Positions 42,804 through 52,972 of a stretch of 64,000 nt of DNA are shown in pieces; within the stretch, counting starts at the first letter, position 1, and every line of letters begins with the position of its first letter. The notes beneath the pieces are model-generated. The model was not told where the DNA came from and did no database searches. It was given only the letters and a program-made list of their open reading frames with translations. The position numbers were made by a program, and so were the translations under genes. Origin of the DNA: Euwallacea fornicatus (Eukaryota > Arthropoda > Insecta > Coleoptera > Curculionidae); NCBI RefSeq assembly GCF_040115645.1, contig NC_089546.1:3445001-3509000 (forward strand), in the 5' to 3' direction.

Positions 42804-43470
42804 TGCTTGAGGTGCTATTCTTCCTAAATGAGACCCTGCAAACTTATCTTTGCAAAATCCCCACTTGAGAGATGCTAGTAGGGCGATAATAACGTAAACA
42901 GCTATTCTAAAGTGGCTTTCTGATTTGACTGTGTTGCAATTCTCTTAAAACCCGACAACTCCACAAATACATGCCCCATGTTATCTCCGATCGCTAACCG
43001 AGGGACACCTAACGCACCTAACCAAACCACACAAAAGGCTTTTCGGAGCCTGCATCGGGCTATATGATATGCATGTCACCTGTCATATTTCGATCAAATA
43101 GTTTTATGATACGCCCGCGAATAGCATTTCCCGGTCCGATATGTCATGTGTACGGCAAATTGGCCATAAAGCGGGCTTTCATTACGTTCCTATAGGTCGG
43201 AATTCCTGTACAGTTCCGGACAAACATTTCATTAATTCCGAAGAGAAATCGCAGGCCTGCGAGAACATATCCGATCAATGTTACCAACGTTGCCACTCAA
43301 ACAGAATGTCAAATTTGATTCAGATATGCTCCATTGACTCAGACACGGCGATTTCAATGTTTACCCCATTTTTTTAGGAAAACATTTCTCGCTAATATGG
43401 CGCAAATGTTGAAAACGCAAAAATCCCTATTTTGCGTTGGATAATATAAATCTGGACAGTTGAATTTTTG
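42804..43470. other. Unassigned, relatively GC-rich in part
   Basis: From about 42940 to 43350 the sequence is less A+T-rich than its surroundings. The open frame 43141-43377 (78 codons) lies there without a recognisable domain. No repeat was matched to it. Confidence 0.25.
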
Positions 43471-43475
43471 GTTTT

Positions 43476-43560
43476 GTTTGGAAATAATGCCTCACACACA
43501 TGTAGCGGTTATTGGAGCGGTGAAATTGCATATGCGTGTGTGAAAGTGTTATTTCCAAAC
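43476..43560. repeat. 85-nt near-perfect hairpin
   Basis: GTTTGGAAATAA at 43476 pairs with TTATTTCCAAAC ending at 43560, and CACACACAT pairs with ATGCGTGTGTG further in, giving a stem of about 28 pairs with a few mismatches and a loop of roughly 30 bases. The loop ('gttattggagcggtgaaatt') resembles part of the repeats at 53720-53863 and 60765-60905. It could be a very short inverted-repeat element or the precursor of a small RNA. The sequence alone does not decide. Confidence 0.6.
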
Positions 43561-43569
43561 AAATAAAAA

Positions 43570-44405
43570 AAAAACGCTTCAAAACGTATGGGAATATTTA
43601 AATTCTTCGGGTCTAAACGTCACAATTAACTTTGCTTTCTGCCTTTCTCTAAAAATTCGGTCTTAAAATATGAATTTTGGTAGAATTCTCACTCCGTTTT
43701 GTTCAACAGAGGAGCGAGTTCTAGAAGAGGATGGACCTTAATAAGGCAATTAGGTACACTCCAAGGTTTGTACACTTGATTCTAGCTATCGGATATCAAG
43801 TGTTGACTTATACCTGGAAAGAAGCTTGAAGGGATACTATTATTTTAAAAAATATGAATTTTCGAATTTGGTTGTTTTAAAGTCACTTAAAATGTATTTC
43901 TGGATCGTTTAAATCTCGATCAGTAACCAATATACAGCCTGTCAATTTGAATACGAACCTCCCTCGGTATTTCGGTCTTTATGGATAATATGTAAATATG
44001 CAAAATCAAGTCGATTTTTTTTCAAAGCAGAAATTCTTCAAGTCGATTTTTTATTGATTCGCGTGCATCCTCTAGTGGGGGTGGAAATAACCACTAAAAT
44101 CGTAAATGGGAGATTGAGTTATACCTCCTTTGAAAGTCTTTCAATTACGTTTCCAAATGTAGTTGTTTTTTTATAGACGTTTTCGAAAAATCATGTTCAA
44201 ACCATAAACAAGCTTAGGTGTCTGCTATACTATAAAAAATTGTTTATTGCTTTAAGTGTTCAAAATGCTATTCATTATCTTCTAAACAGTAATAAAGTCT
44301 ATTTTCAAACTTCAATATAACGTTTACAAAAACCTCTACTTAAATTTCCCTACGCGCAGTTGGAATTCTTTTCTTAAATCCTTCAAAATCTTGAGGCAGC
44401 GTTTT
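43570..44405. other. Intergenic, weak repeat only
   Basis: Near 44070-44160 a segment resembles 15200-15330. Otherwise nothing is recognised. Confidence 0.3.
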
Positions 44406-44408
44406 ATA

Positions 44409-45611
44409 CAGGGTGTCCTCGAATTACGTGGCCAAAATAATACCGCAGATTGTTTGAGTGAAAATAAGTCGATTTAACTAAACTTCCCTCAGTCCAAAAG
44501 TTGATAATTATGGAGCTACAGGGTGTTAAAGTTGAAAAAAAAAATCACATTTTCTTTAATATCTTTCGATTTCTTTGAGTTAATTTCACGAAATTTCATA
44601 TTTGAGGGTGTTTTAGGATATGAAATTCAAATTTATTAACGATTTAGTTGTTTCTTCTAGGGGGCGCCACAAGCGACCATTAGGACACATTTAAATCTCT
44701 GTAACTTTTTCGTGCCACGGTGTATATTATTTTGGTATTTAAAAACCTTTTTCCCTACCTTTTATACTTAGAAAAGGTATACTTTATTGACCTCGTTAGA
44801 AGCAACGGTTTTGGAGAAAAACGCATAATTCTAATGCGCTGCATATTTGCGTTGGCGCTTTTAAGTAAATAACTCAGTTGGCTATGTTTTTAATTGACAT
44901 TTTAACACTTGAATTTGTTTCTCAAATGTCAGTTTTTTTTATTTAGCCCTCAGTTTTTCTTGTCAGTTTCGCTTCTTGTTCCTGTAAATATCCATAAGTA
45001 TGGCCAATAAATTCACTTATTCTGAAATGGTGGATATTCTGTTAGTTTATGGGCTTTGCCGTTGTAATAGTCAAAATAATATCTGATTTTGAAAACTTAT
45101 TGTTATACCTTTACTAATAATTATTTTTGAAAAACTTAATTTTTTTTAACGGAAAATAATTTTAAGGTAATTTGCATGCATCATAAGGCTTAGATGCATT
45201 TTTCTCCAAAACCGTTGCTTCTAACGAGGTCAATAAAGTATACCTTTTTCCAAGTATAAAAGGTAGGGAAAAAGGTTTTTAAATACCAAAATAATATACA
45301 CCGTGGCACGAAAAAGTTACAGAGATTTAAATGTGTCCTAATGGTCGCTTGTGGCGCCCCCTAGAAGAAACAACTAAATCGTTAATAAATTTGAATTTCA
45401 TATCCTAAAACACCCTCAAATATGAAATTTCGTGAAATTAACTCAAAGAAATCGAAAGATATTAAAGAAAATGTGATTTTTTTTTCAACTTTAACACCCT
45501 GTAGCTCCATAATTATCAACTTTTGGACTGAGGGAAGTTTAGTTAAATCGACTTATTTTCACTCAAACAATCTGCGGTATTATTTTGGCCACGTAATTCG
45601 AGGACACCCTG
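44409..45611. mobile_element. Young fold-back element, 1203 bp, with about 419-base nearly identical arms
   Basis: The left arm (44409-44827) and the reverse complement of the right arm (45194-45611) differ at only about three places, all single-base or A-run changes. The ends are CAGGGTGTCCTCGAATTACG with TA on both sides. A second CAGGGTGTT motif lies about 110 bases inside each arm. The core of about 365 bases carries an ATG-initiated 28-codon remnant of a DUF4817-type transposase (45000-45086). The near identity of the arms means recent formation or insertion, or arm-to-arm conversion. Transcription through it would give a long hairpin. The open frame 45422-45724 is antisense arm sequence, not a gene. 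Confidence 0.9.
45000..45086 (+). pseudogene. N-terminal remnant of a DUF4817-type transposase
   Basis: The frame starts MANKFTYSEMVDILLVYGLC, followed by RCNSQNNI and a TGA. The FTYSEMVDxxxxYG pattern is the start of the DUF4817 domain found at the N terminus of many insect transposases of this class. The copy at 21497 continues the same domain (GLANGHAYE). It stops after 28 residues, so it cannot act as a transposase. Its value is in identifying the parent of the fold-back element. Confidence 0.65.
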
Positions 45612-45639
45612 TATATGGATATAACCGATTTAAGATGCT

Positions 45640-45850
45640 TTCAGCGAAAAAAAATCCGAAAGTGTCAAATCGAGTGATAGCGGTGGCCGTTCAGTTGGTC
45701 TTCTTTTTCCAATCCATTTGCTAATAAATCTGTCACATAACCACTGTCTAACAGGAAGAAAATAGTGCGATGAAGCTCCACCTGGTTGAAAATGAAGATT
45801 TTCTTGTAAAACGCTGTAAGCAGCCTTTAACTCATGAAATAAAATTTACA
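45640..45850 (-). pseudogene. DD41D transposase fragment
   Basis: Minus strand: LQENLHFQPGGASSHYFLPV, then RQWLCDRFISKWIGKRRPTE, then RPPLSLDLTLSDFF. The second catalytic Asp is Gly and SPDL is SLDL. Counting from the Asp position to the final Asp gives 41 intervening residues. Only this catalytic stretch is recognisable. It starts within 30 bases of the end of the 44409-45611 fold-back. Confidence 0.75.
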
Positions 45851-45859
45851 ATAATAAAT

Positions 45860-47395
45860 AATAATTAAACAAAAAACTCAACAATTCCATCGTGCTTTTT
45901 AATCTAACAGTCTTATTTCTACTATTTTTTCTACAAGTAAAATATTTACATAATTGCATTTATAAATACAAAGAAGATCAAATAAAAATCAAAATAATCA
46001 TATAATTTGTTTACAAAACTCAATTTCAAAATTTGAAAGGATTGAAAAGAAGAATTGCAGCTGCATGTACTAAAATTCAAGTTGTAGTTTTTGTGAATGT
46101 TGGAGTGGAATTTGAAAATAGACTTTATTATTGTTTAAACAATCATAACAACATTTTGAACATTTAAAACATTAATAAAAAAGTTCTACGATAAAGTTGA
46201 TAGATAAGCTGGTTTATCGTTTATAAATGATTTTTCTAAAACCTCTTAATGAACAACAATGAGTACTTTATAAAAGGTAATTGATATATTTTCCAAATGA
46301 GGTGTAACAAAAACCCCCTTCCCATTTAAAATTTTAGTGGCTGTTTTCTCCCCCTCAGGGGGTGTATGTAATTTAATAAAAAACCGACTGAAAGAATCCC
46401 CTTGAAATAGAAAGAGATTAGAAAAAGGGTCCCCCTTAAGAATAAAAACCACATGCTTTAGCATATTTTCTATAAGGAGCGAAATATCGAGGGTGGTTCG
46501 TTTTCAAAATGATATTTTGTATATGCAAATTTGTCTATTATGCTGTGCGTTAATTTGAAAATTTATAATGGCTCAATGTAAAGAATTAGACAAATGCTTA
46601 GAAACCATTGCTGTGATATGGAGGTTGAACCTAAATGATGTGTTAAATAACCCGTTCTCACCTATACCCTCCCCTCAACTAACTCCAACTATACTGCAAT
46701 CTTAAGTCTCAACACTCTCACGCTTTTAATTATTTTTTTTGAAGTTCTTAAAAATGCTTTTTAATGGAAGCTCAAAAAGCCATATTTGATTTTAAAAAAT
46801 AACTCAAAATCAGTTGCAATTTACGGTTATTTAATTGGAATGGCTGGAGGGGGTAATTAACACAGATTTAGTTCAATAGGAGGAAAGTTACGCATTTAAG
46901 CGAGTATTGTCACGTTGCAAAGAAATCTACTAAATTATTTTTCGTTGTCAGTTATTCAGAAAAAAACTGTAATTTTATAATTAAAAAATCCTATTTACGG
47001 TAAGAGATAGATGAAAACTAAAACCACTTTTCCATTGCAGCTTCCCATACGCTTTAACATAACAGTTTTGCTTTCTTTCTATGACATCTTTTTATGACTC
47101 TGGGAAGTTTCTTTTATTGAATTTACGGCAAGTTTTTATTATAAATTCATTGATCGGTCATTTAGTAATTTACGCAATTCATCGAAGTTTCATTACTTTT
47201 TCATTATTTTATCTGCCTCTCTAACTTTTCTAGACGTAATTAACATTACAAAAGTGGAACGGCTTATCTTTTTAACTAATCAGACATTAACTATAGTAAA
47301 AAAAATGTTCAGATAAGCGTCCATTATTTCTTGAAGCACAAACATCTCCTAATTATTGCAAATGAAACTTTAAACAACATTTTTGTTGTGATAAT
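45860..47395. other. Intergenic, nothing recognised
   Basis: A+T-rich; the small minus-strand frame 46246-46464 has no recognisable features. Confidence 0.4.
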
Positions 47396-47399
47396 TGCA

Positions 47400-47825
47400 A
47401 AAGCTTTAAGAATCCTGACTTGTAGTTCTTCTATTTCAATGGTAAATTTGATAAAAGTGACTTTTGATGTAGCCCCAAAGGCAAAAATTTAGCAGGGTGA
47501 TGTATGGATTATGAGTTGACTAACGATATTCCGGATGAGAGCTCTCTATCTTCCAGGAAATCTATATGTTAGATATTCCTGCATAACTCTTGCATTATAT
47601 GCGAGTGCATCATCCTGTTAGAACCAAGAGTTATGTGTTAAAGCCAACGGGAGATTATTTAAGGCTTCCTCCAAATACTTTTCATGCAAAATGCGATAAT
47701 CCAACTTGGTAAGGGAATGGTTATAAAGTAAAGAACCATTTACATGTTTGTACCAAATATTCCAACCTACATACTTATAGATACAGGAGTTCTCTCTGGA
47801 CTGGTAGGTAATGCGCATTCTCTCT
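47400..47825 (-). pseudogene. DD41D transposase fragment
   Basis: Minus strand: LEEALNNLPLALTHNSWF, stop, then QDDALAYNARVMQEYLTYRF with PGR (second Asp retained, the stop sitting where Gln is usual), and further on in another frame TLLNFCLWGYIKSHFYQ, equivalent to the LDFFLWGxxKSxVYQ block. The SPDL segment is unreadable. It is a broken relic. Confidence 0.7.
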
Positions 47826-48258
47826 ACTGGAGCCTCTATTGTTTATCACTTGACTTTTATCTGATCAAAATTTTTTTGAGGAAAATTAGGAAAATGCAAT
47901 TAAAAATCGACATATTGCTTAAATTACCGAATTGCTTTGAAAACAGAAAAAACTTGCCAAGGCCGTATTTCGAAGAAATCATGTTTTGATTATTCTTGAC
48001 AAACGAAATGCCATAGAATGAAGCCAAGACTTGAAAATTATAAAAAACTACAATAGAAAAGTGGTTTTGGTTTCGATCCATCTCTTATAACGCAAGCAAG
48101 AGTGAAAAAACAATTTTTTTTTCGAAATAATTGGAAAACTAAAAGCCATTTTTCTAGACCAATTTGCATCGTGAAATTACCCTCTCCAGTGCGCAACCTT
48201 TCGCCCTTTAAACTAGTATGTATCGTTTCCGTTTACGATATCCCCATGCTGGACATTC

Positions 48259-49440
48259 TTACTTTCGACATACTGTGTAGTCAATGTTTTTTAAAAAAGT
48301 TTTCATATCATCACCCTGTAGTACGAGCAAGAATTTTTGGTTTCGATGACGTGATTTGTTAATATTGGTTGTTCGATAATTAATGTCGTATTTTTTATGT
48401 TTTTTCAAAGTGAATATACTGATGTAGTGGCCATCTTGGTGGATGACCTTTTGCCATCTTTCAGCAAGTTGGAAAATTCCGCGTTCAAAAAAGCCTTGAT
48501 TTTTAGAAGTAAAAAATTGATTTAACTCATTTTTAACGGCTTGATCAGAATCGAAATTTTTACCATTCAAATGATTTTGAAGAGAGCGAAACAAATAATA
48601 ATCTGATGGCGCCAAGTCAGGGCTATATGGTGGCTGAGGTATCAGTTCCCAATTTAGTTCCAATAATTTTTGACGCGTTATTAAAGACGTATGGGGTCTA
48701 GCGTTATCATGATGGAACAGTACCCCTTTGCGATTGGCGAGTTCAGGAAGTTTTCTTTTGATTTCTTCGTTCAATTTCGATAGTTGACGACAGTATACAT
48801 TCGAATCAATAGTTTGGTTTCTCGGAAGCAGTTCAAAATAAATAATACCCTTGTAGTCCCACCATGCAGATAGCAAAATATTCTTTTGATGAATATTGGC
48901 TTTGGACGTCGATCGCGCAGGTTTATCTTGTTTGGTCCATGATCGTTTTCGGACTACGTTATCGTAGACAATCCATTTTTCATCACCCGTTATGACTCTT
49001 TTTAGTAGTGGGTCGTTTTGGTTACGATTCGGCAAAGAATCGCATATGTTAATGCGTTGGGTGAGGTGAATTTCCTTCAATTCGTGAGGAATCCAAACAC
49101 CCAATTTGCCAACGTACCCAAGCTTTTTTAAATGCAGAGAAACGGTTGAATTCGATATGTTCAACTTTTCTGCTATCTCTCGAGTTGTCATACGCCGATT
49201 AGCTTCGATTAAGGCCTTTATTTTATCGTTATCAATGGCGATTGGGCGTCCAGTGTTTGGTGCATCTTGGACATTAAAATTTCCGGAACGACAGCGCGAA
49301 AACCAACGCTGGCGCTGGCGTTCAGCAAGGCAGTTCTCACCATAAACTTCACACAATCGCTTCTGAGCTTGTACTGCATTTTTGCCCTTTCGAAAGTGAA
49401 ATAATAAAATGTGTCGATAATGCTCACTTTGATTGACCAT
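48259..49440 (-). CDS. Mariner transposase (DD34D) with an open reading frame, stop codon lost
   Basis: The ATG at 49440 opens 393 codons without interruption. Domains: N-terminal helix-turn-helix region (about 1-105, with QRWFSRCRSGNF at 44-55 and TTREIAEKLNISNSTVSLHL at 85-104), the WIPHEL linker (116-121), TGDEKW with Asp153, HHDNARPH with Asp245, and PYSPDLAPSDYYLF with Asp280; 34 residues separate the last two. All catalytic residues are present. The family norm is near 345 residues. Here the frame runs on through the terminal repeat (about residues 350-359) and 34 more codons of flanking DNA, so the usual stop is missing. The transposase would cut and paste its own 1.26-kb element at TA sites, in the nucleus. 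It resembles the irritans/cecropia groups, which is an impression rather than an alignment. The read-through tail might or might not impair activity. Confidence 0.85.
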   Translation of the reverse strand: MVNQSEHYRHILLFHFRKGKNAVQAQKRLCEVYGENCLAERQRQRWFSRCRSGNFNVQDAPNTGRPIAIDNDKIKALIEANRRMTTREIAEKLNISNSTVSLHLKKLGYVGKLGVWIPHELKEIHLTQRINICDSLPNRNQNDPLLKRVITGDEKWIVYDNVVRKRSWTKQDKPARSTSKANIHQKNILLSAWWDYKGIIYFELLPRNQTIDSNVYCRQLSKLNEEIKRKLPELANRKGVLFHHDNARPHTSLITRQKLLELNWELIPQPPYSPDLAPSDYYLFRSLQNHLNGKNFDSDQAVKNELNQFFTSKNQGFFERGIFQLAERWQKVIHQDGHYISIFTLKKHKKYDINYRTTNINKSRHRNQKFLLVLQGDDMKTFLKNIDYTVCRK

Positions 49441-49626
49441 CTTCGACTTAAATTTTATACAACTTCTTGTTTACTAATCACGTTCTATTTTCGATCGAAA
49501 AAAGTCCAAAACATAACCTTTAAAATGGCATATAATAATATATAAGTGACGAGATCACTATTACTCGATATGTATAAGTTAAGCCATCTATGAGAATAAA
49601 ACGACATTAATTATCGAGCAACCCAA
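48365..49626 (-). mobile_element. Mariner element, 1262 bp, with open transposase
   Basis: Terminal repeats TTGGTTGTTCGATAATTAAT (48365) and, in reverse from 49626, TTGGGTTGCTCGATAATTAA, continuing with TGTCGT in both. There is one substitution and one base of length difference. TA flanks both sides (48363-48364 and 49627-49628). It encloses the transposase frame on the minus strand. It inserted about 45 bases from a reverse CAGGGTG terminus at 48311-48319. It is the best-preserved autonomous-looking element in the window. Confidence 0.9.
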
Positions 49627-49629
49627 TAT

Positions 49630-50270
49630 TTGCACTTTTACAAATGTCTGAAAATTTTTTGGAAATTCGATAATTGCAAACTTCTAGTTCTTTTATCATG
49701 TGAATATTTTGCGTCTTACAAATTTGTATTTAATTTCGCGAGAAAGCTGGCAGCAATATCGGATTCATAAATTGGAATAGGTGTGAGGACCGTAATCCAT
49801 CAGATTAAAGTTCCTTTTGATCCCGAACACGAGCGACGACTGCTTTGATTTGTGGCCTTTTTAATCATTAGCTCGCTTTGATGAGGATTAAAAACATGTC
49901 CATTAGTGAATGTGGCGATTTATTACGTGTTTTTACTAAACGAAATTGGACGCTAAGAGTGTTATAAATCGCCGCTTACGCGGAACGCAGGTACTGTACT
50001 AAATATAATTATAATGACGTATGCCTCGTAAAAGAAAATGGATTTGAGGTGTTTCGTTAAAATAATTAGTTCTAATGCTAAAACAACCGAGGAAGTAAAA
50101 AGAAATGTGTATTTCCGCTTTACAATCGTCTTGTTGATGCGTTTGAAAGAAGAAAAGGAAACGGTCTAGATGACAAAAAAGTCAAGCTGTAATAAATTAG
50201 GGAACCTAAGGTAACAACGAGATAAATCGCCCAGAGGGATATGAGATGGTAAAGTACTGAGAATTGAATG
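49630..50270. other. Intergenic, nothing recognised
   Basis: No gene, RNA or repeat is recognised. The minus frame 50120-50305 has no recognisable features. Confidence 0.4.
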
Positions 50271-50274
50271 TAAG

Positions 50275-50488
50275 TGGATAGTCCCAAAAGTACCCTACCT
50301 GACAATTAACGAAAATAAATGAAAATATTACAATATTTCTCACCATAATTTCCTTTGATATTGACCCACTTTCGTCACCGATGTTCTGTTGTTTCTATAC
50401 CCTGCTCATAGCAAGTACCTTTGAAAAAGGGTAAGAGATAATGAGTTGATTTCGAAAACGCTTAGGTGAGGGGAAGTTCGTAAATAAA
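50275..50488 (-). repeat. Partial direct copy of the mellifera-like mariner 3' end
   Basis: Begins 'ggatagtcccaaaagt' and then parallels 50494-50690 of the adjacent mariner in the same order ('ttgatattgaccca.ttt', 'ttctataccctg', 'atagcaagtacctttg'). It is a truncated copy of the same family lying head to tail with the larger element. Confidence 0.65.
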
Positions 50489-50490
50489 TA

Positions 50491-51740
50491 CGAGGATAGT
50501 TCCAGAAGAGCCCGACCTAACATTTCAAGAAAAAATAAGTTTGGAAAGTATTATATTAGTTCTTAACAGTGTTCCTTGACATTGACACACTTTTCCTAGC
50601 GATCGTCTACAGCTTCTATACGCTGTGTATAGTAAGAAGCTTTGAATGTTACAAAATAAGCTCCAACTCTTCATTATTGGCAAATCTCTTTCCACTGCGC
50701 TATTTTTTCAAGATTGGATATAGAAAATAATCTGAGGGGGTTAAATCTGACAAATGAGGTGGGAGAGGAAAAAATTCGAAACCAAGTTGATTGATTTTGG
50801 CCGTCGCGTTGACGGAAGTGTGGACCGCTGTGTTGTGTTGATGAAACAAGACTTTCTTTTCCGCCAAATGCGGTCGCTTTTTTCTAATTGCTGCGCTCAA
50901 ATGCTGCAACAAATTTGTATAATACTTTCCGTTTGTTGTGTTTTATTTAAAAAAATAGTCATTAAAAATTATTCCACGTGCACCCCAAAAAACTGACGCC
51001 ACCACCTTTCCTGCAGATGGAACGGTTTTCGCTTTCGTTGTAGCCGATTCCCCTCTTTGAGTCCACTGTTTTCATTACTCTTTCGTCTCAGGTGTGAAAT
51101 GATGAATCGATGTTTCATCTATGGTTAAGAATCGACACAAAAACTCGGCTTTACTGCTGCGAAACTTTACCAAACATTCCCTTGAAACATTCACACAGCA
51201 CGGTTTTTGTCCAATTGTGAGGAATCGCGGTGTACTCATCTTGCGCGCATCTTTCTCATATTCAATTTTTCAGTTAAAATGTGATTCACAGCACGTTTTG
51301 AAATGTCCAGCTTACAGTACAGATTAGTGGATTTCCACCACAACATCTGGAGTGGTCAGATCTGGCGTGTAATTGGATCGACCACTGCGGAGTTTGTCTT
51401 GGGAGCTGGTACGAACGCGTTTAAACTGCCATCCAATATTTTACACTTGTTAACGAAAGATCAGATTTTTCCAGAGTAGAATCTAACTCTGCTTTGATGT
51501 TGGATGGCTTGAGACCTTTCAAATAAAGGTATTGAATTACGTATCACTGACGGATTCTATGCATGTTGAAAAATCTTTAAAAGCGTTCACTAAAAACGGC
51601 TAAAAACAAACACAAATCAACACATCACCCTCAAATTTTAGTTATGAACTCTTTATGGTGAGGTTTTTCTAATATAGGCAAATTTTTACCGAAAATGTTA
51701 CCATAAATATGGTAAATAGACACTTTTGGAACTATCCTCA
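50491..51740 (-). mobile_element. Mellifera-like mariner, decayed, 1250 bp
   Basis: The ends are CGAGGATAGTTCCAGAAG (50491) and, in reverse from 51740, TGAGGATAGTTCCAAAAG. TA flanks both ends (50489-50490 and 51741-51742). A transposase relic fills the minus strand between them. Confidence 0.85.
50560..51560 (-). pseudogene. Broken mariner transposase (mellifera-like)
   Basis: Minus strand blocks: YLYLKGLKPSNIKAELDSTL with SVKYWMA (N-terminal helix-turn-helix, near 51540-51430), RTSSQDKLRSGRSNYTPD, PDVVVEIH, MRKM-like and IPHNWTK segments in other frames, CRFLTIDETSIHHFTPETK (first Asp, near 51110), AGKVVASVFWGARGIIFNDY, and the open frame 50700-50912 with KKVLFHQHNTAVHTSVNATA and SDLTPSDYFL. 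The second catalytic Asp is His; the third is present with 34 residues between. Several stops and shifts make it non-functional. Confidence 0.85.
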
Positions 51741-51744
51741 TATT

Positions 51745-52035
51745 TGCCAAGAAGGGCAAATTTTACGGTGTTGGTGCTACTAAATGTTAAGATTAAGGTT
51801 ACCATGAAGATATGTAGACCCTTGTATTGAGGCAATGCACAATACCACAATGTTAAAAAAATAATAACACGCAAAAATTATACAGTAAGCATAAAAAGTA
51901 AAACCGTGAGTAAAAAACCCCAATAACTCTCGCAAGTCTAATCAAAAAAGACTAAAATGAATAAAATTGTAATGAAAAATCGAGAAATAACGAAGGACAA
52001 GTACTTAGAGTTTCGCCGAGTGAAGTAGTTTGATA
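51745..52035. other. Intergenic, nothing recognised
   Basis: Short A+T-rich gap between the mariner and the CAGGGTG element. Confidence 0.4.
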
Positions 52036-52754
52036 TACAGGGTGTTAAGGAAATAACTTTTGTAAATTTAACCAATTATAGAGAACATAATTTTAGACAA
52101 AAAAGTTCCTTAAAACAGATGTTCTAAATCCAACCATTTCCCAGGAAAACCGATCGGGAATTATGTTAATCTTCTGGAAATTGGCAACGTCGCTTCGTAC
52201 CTCTAAAATCGCGTGTTTGTTTATTTTGATACCAAACAGCGACAAAAACTATGTTTTTATGCACGAATTTTTTTCTTTCTGATGGCTGGCTACGTATTTA
52301 CATAGGTATTTTGTTAAAGTATTAAGGGACTAATTTAAAAAAAATTCTTCATTATTTAGGTAAAACTACTTCCCTTAAGTTATTATTGTCAACTGTTAAT
52401 AGTCCTGTTGGAAATTATGAGGATGTTTAGTGGAAATTCGGATTAACAAAACAAAAATGCACTAATCGACTTTACTTATAAACAGCATAAACCCTACTGC
52501 GGTACGAGCATCGTGAAAGATTACAAGAAATATTTCCCTTTTTATATGCACGCGAATTAGCTTGGTGCGTACACAATATGAGTCAACAATACCGAAATTA
52601 TTATTTATCTATTACTATTTAGATTTTAGTTTTGTACATAGATTTGTAATTTAACAAATCCAACAAGTACCTCCCTATGTATGTACATATGTAGTAGCAT
52701 CACGCCATTACCTTTTCACCATACTCACTTCACAACTTCAGTGTTATTGGGTAT

Positions 52755-52905
52755 TTAAATTAAGTTTTCAAAATGTTCATCATTTGAATGTATACAAACT
52801 TGACATCGTTTTAGCCAATTTTCCCGCATACTTTGAAAAATCCCTGGAATATTCCTAATATGTTCGGTGGCATCGAAAATGCGTTGTCGCAAATGATTTC
52901 CATCC
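52755..52905 (-). pseudogene. C-terminal remnant of a DD41D-like transposase
   Basis: The minus strand reads NHLRQRIFDATEHIRNIPGI, then FQSMRENWLKRCQVCIHSND, then EHFENLI and a stop. This LRxRI...VRxxWLRRCxxCIxxNGxHFExLI pattern is, from family knowledge, the C-terminal end of the DUF4817/DD41D-type insect transposases. Nothing upstream of it is recognisable. Confidence 0.6.
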
Positions 52906-52913
52906 CTTATTCC

Positions 52914-52972
52914 TTTTTCTTCTTTTCTTTTCTTTTGTTTCTTTTTTTTTCTTTTCTTTCTTCATTTTTTTA
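52914..52972 (+). repeat. Pyrimidine-rich (CTTTT-type) low-complexity tract
   Basis: An almost uninterrupted run of T and C in the form of irregular 'tcttttc' repeats, inside the 52038-53480 element. Confidence 0.85.

Noticed and set aside
45422..45724. 100-codon plus-strand frame
   Set aside because: Reads through the right arm of the 44409-45611 fold-back. It is chance coding in repeat sequence.
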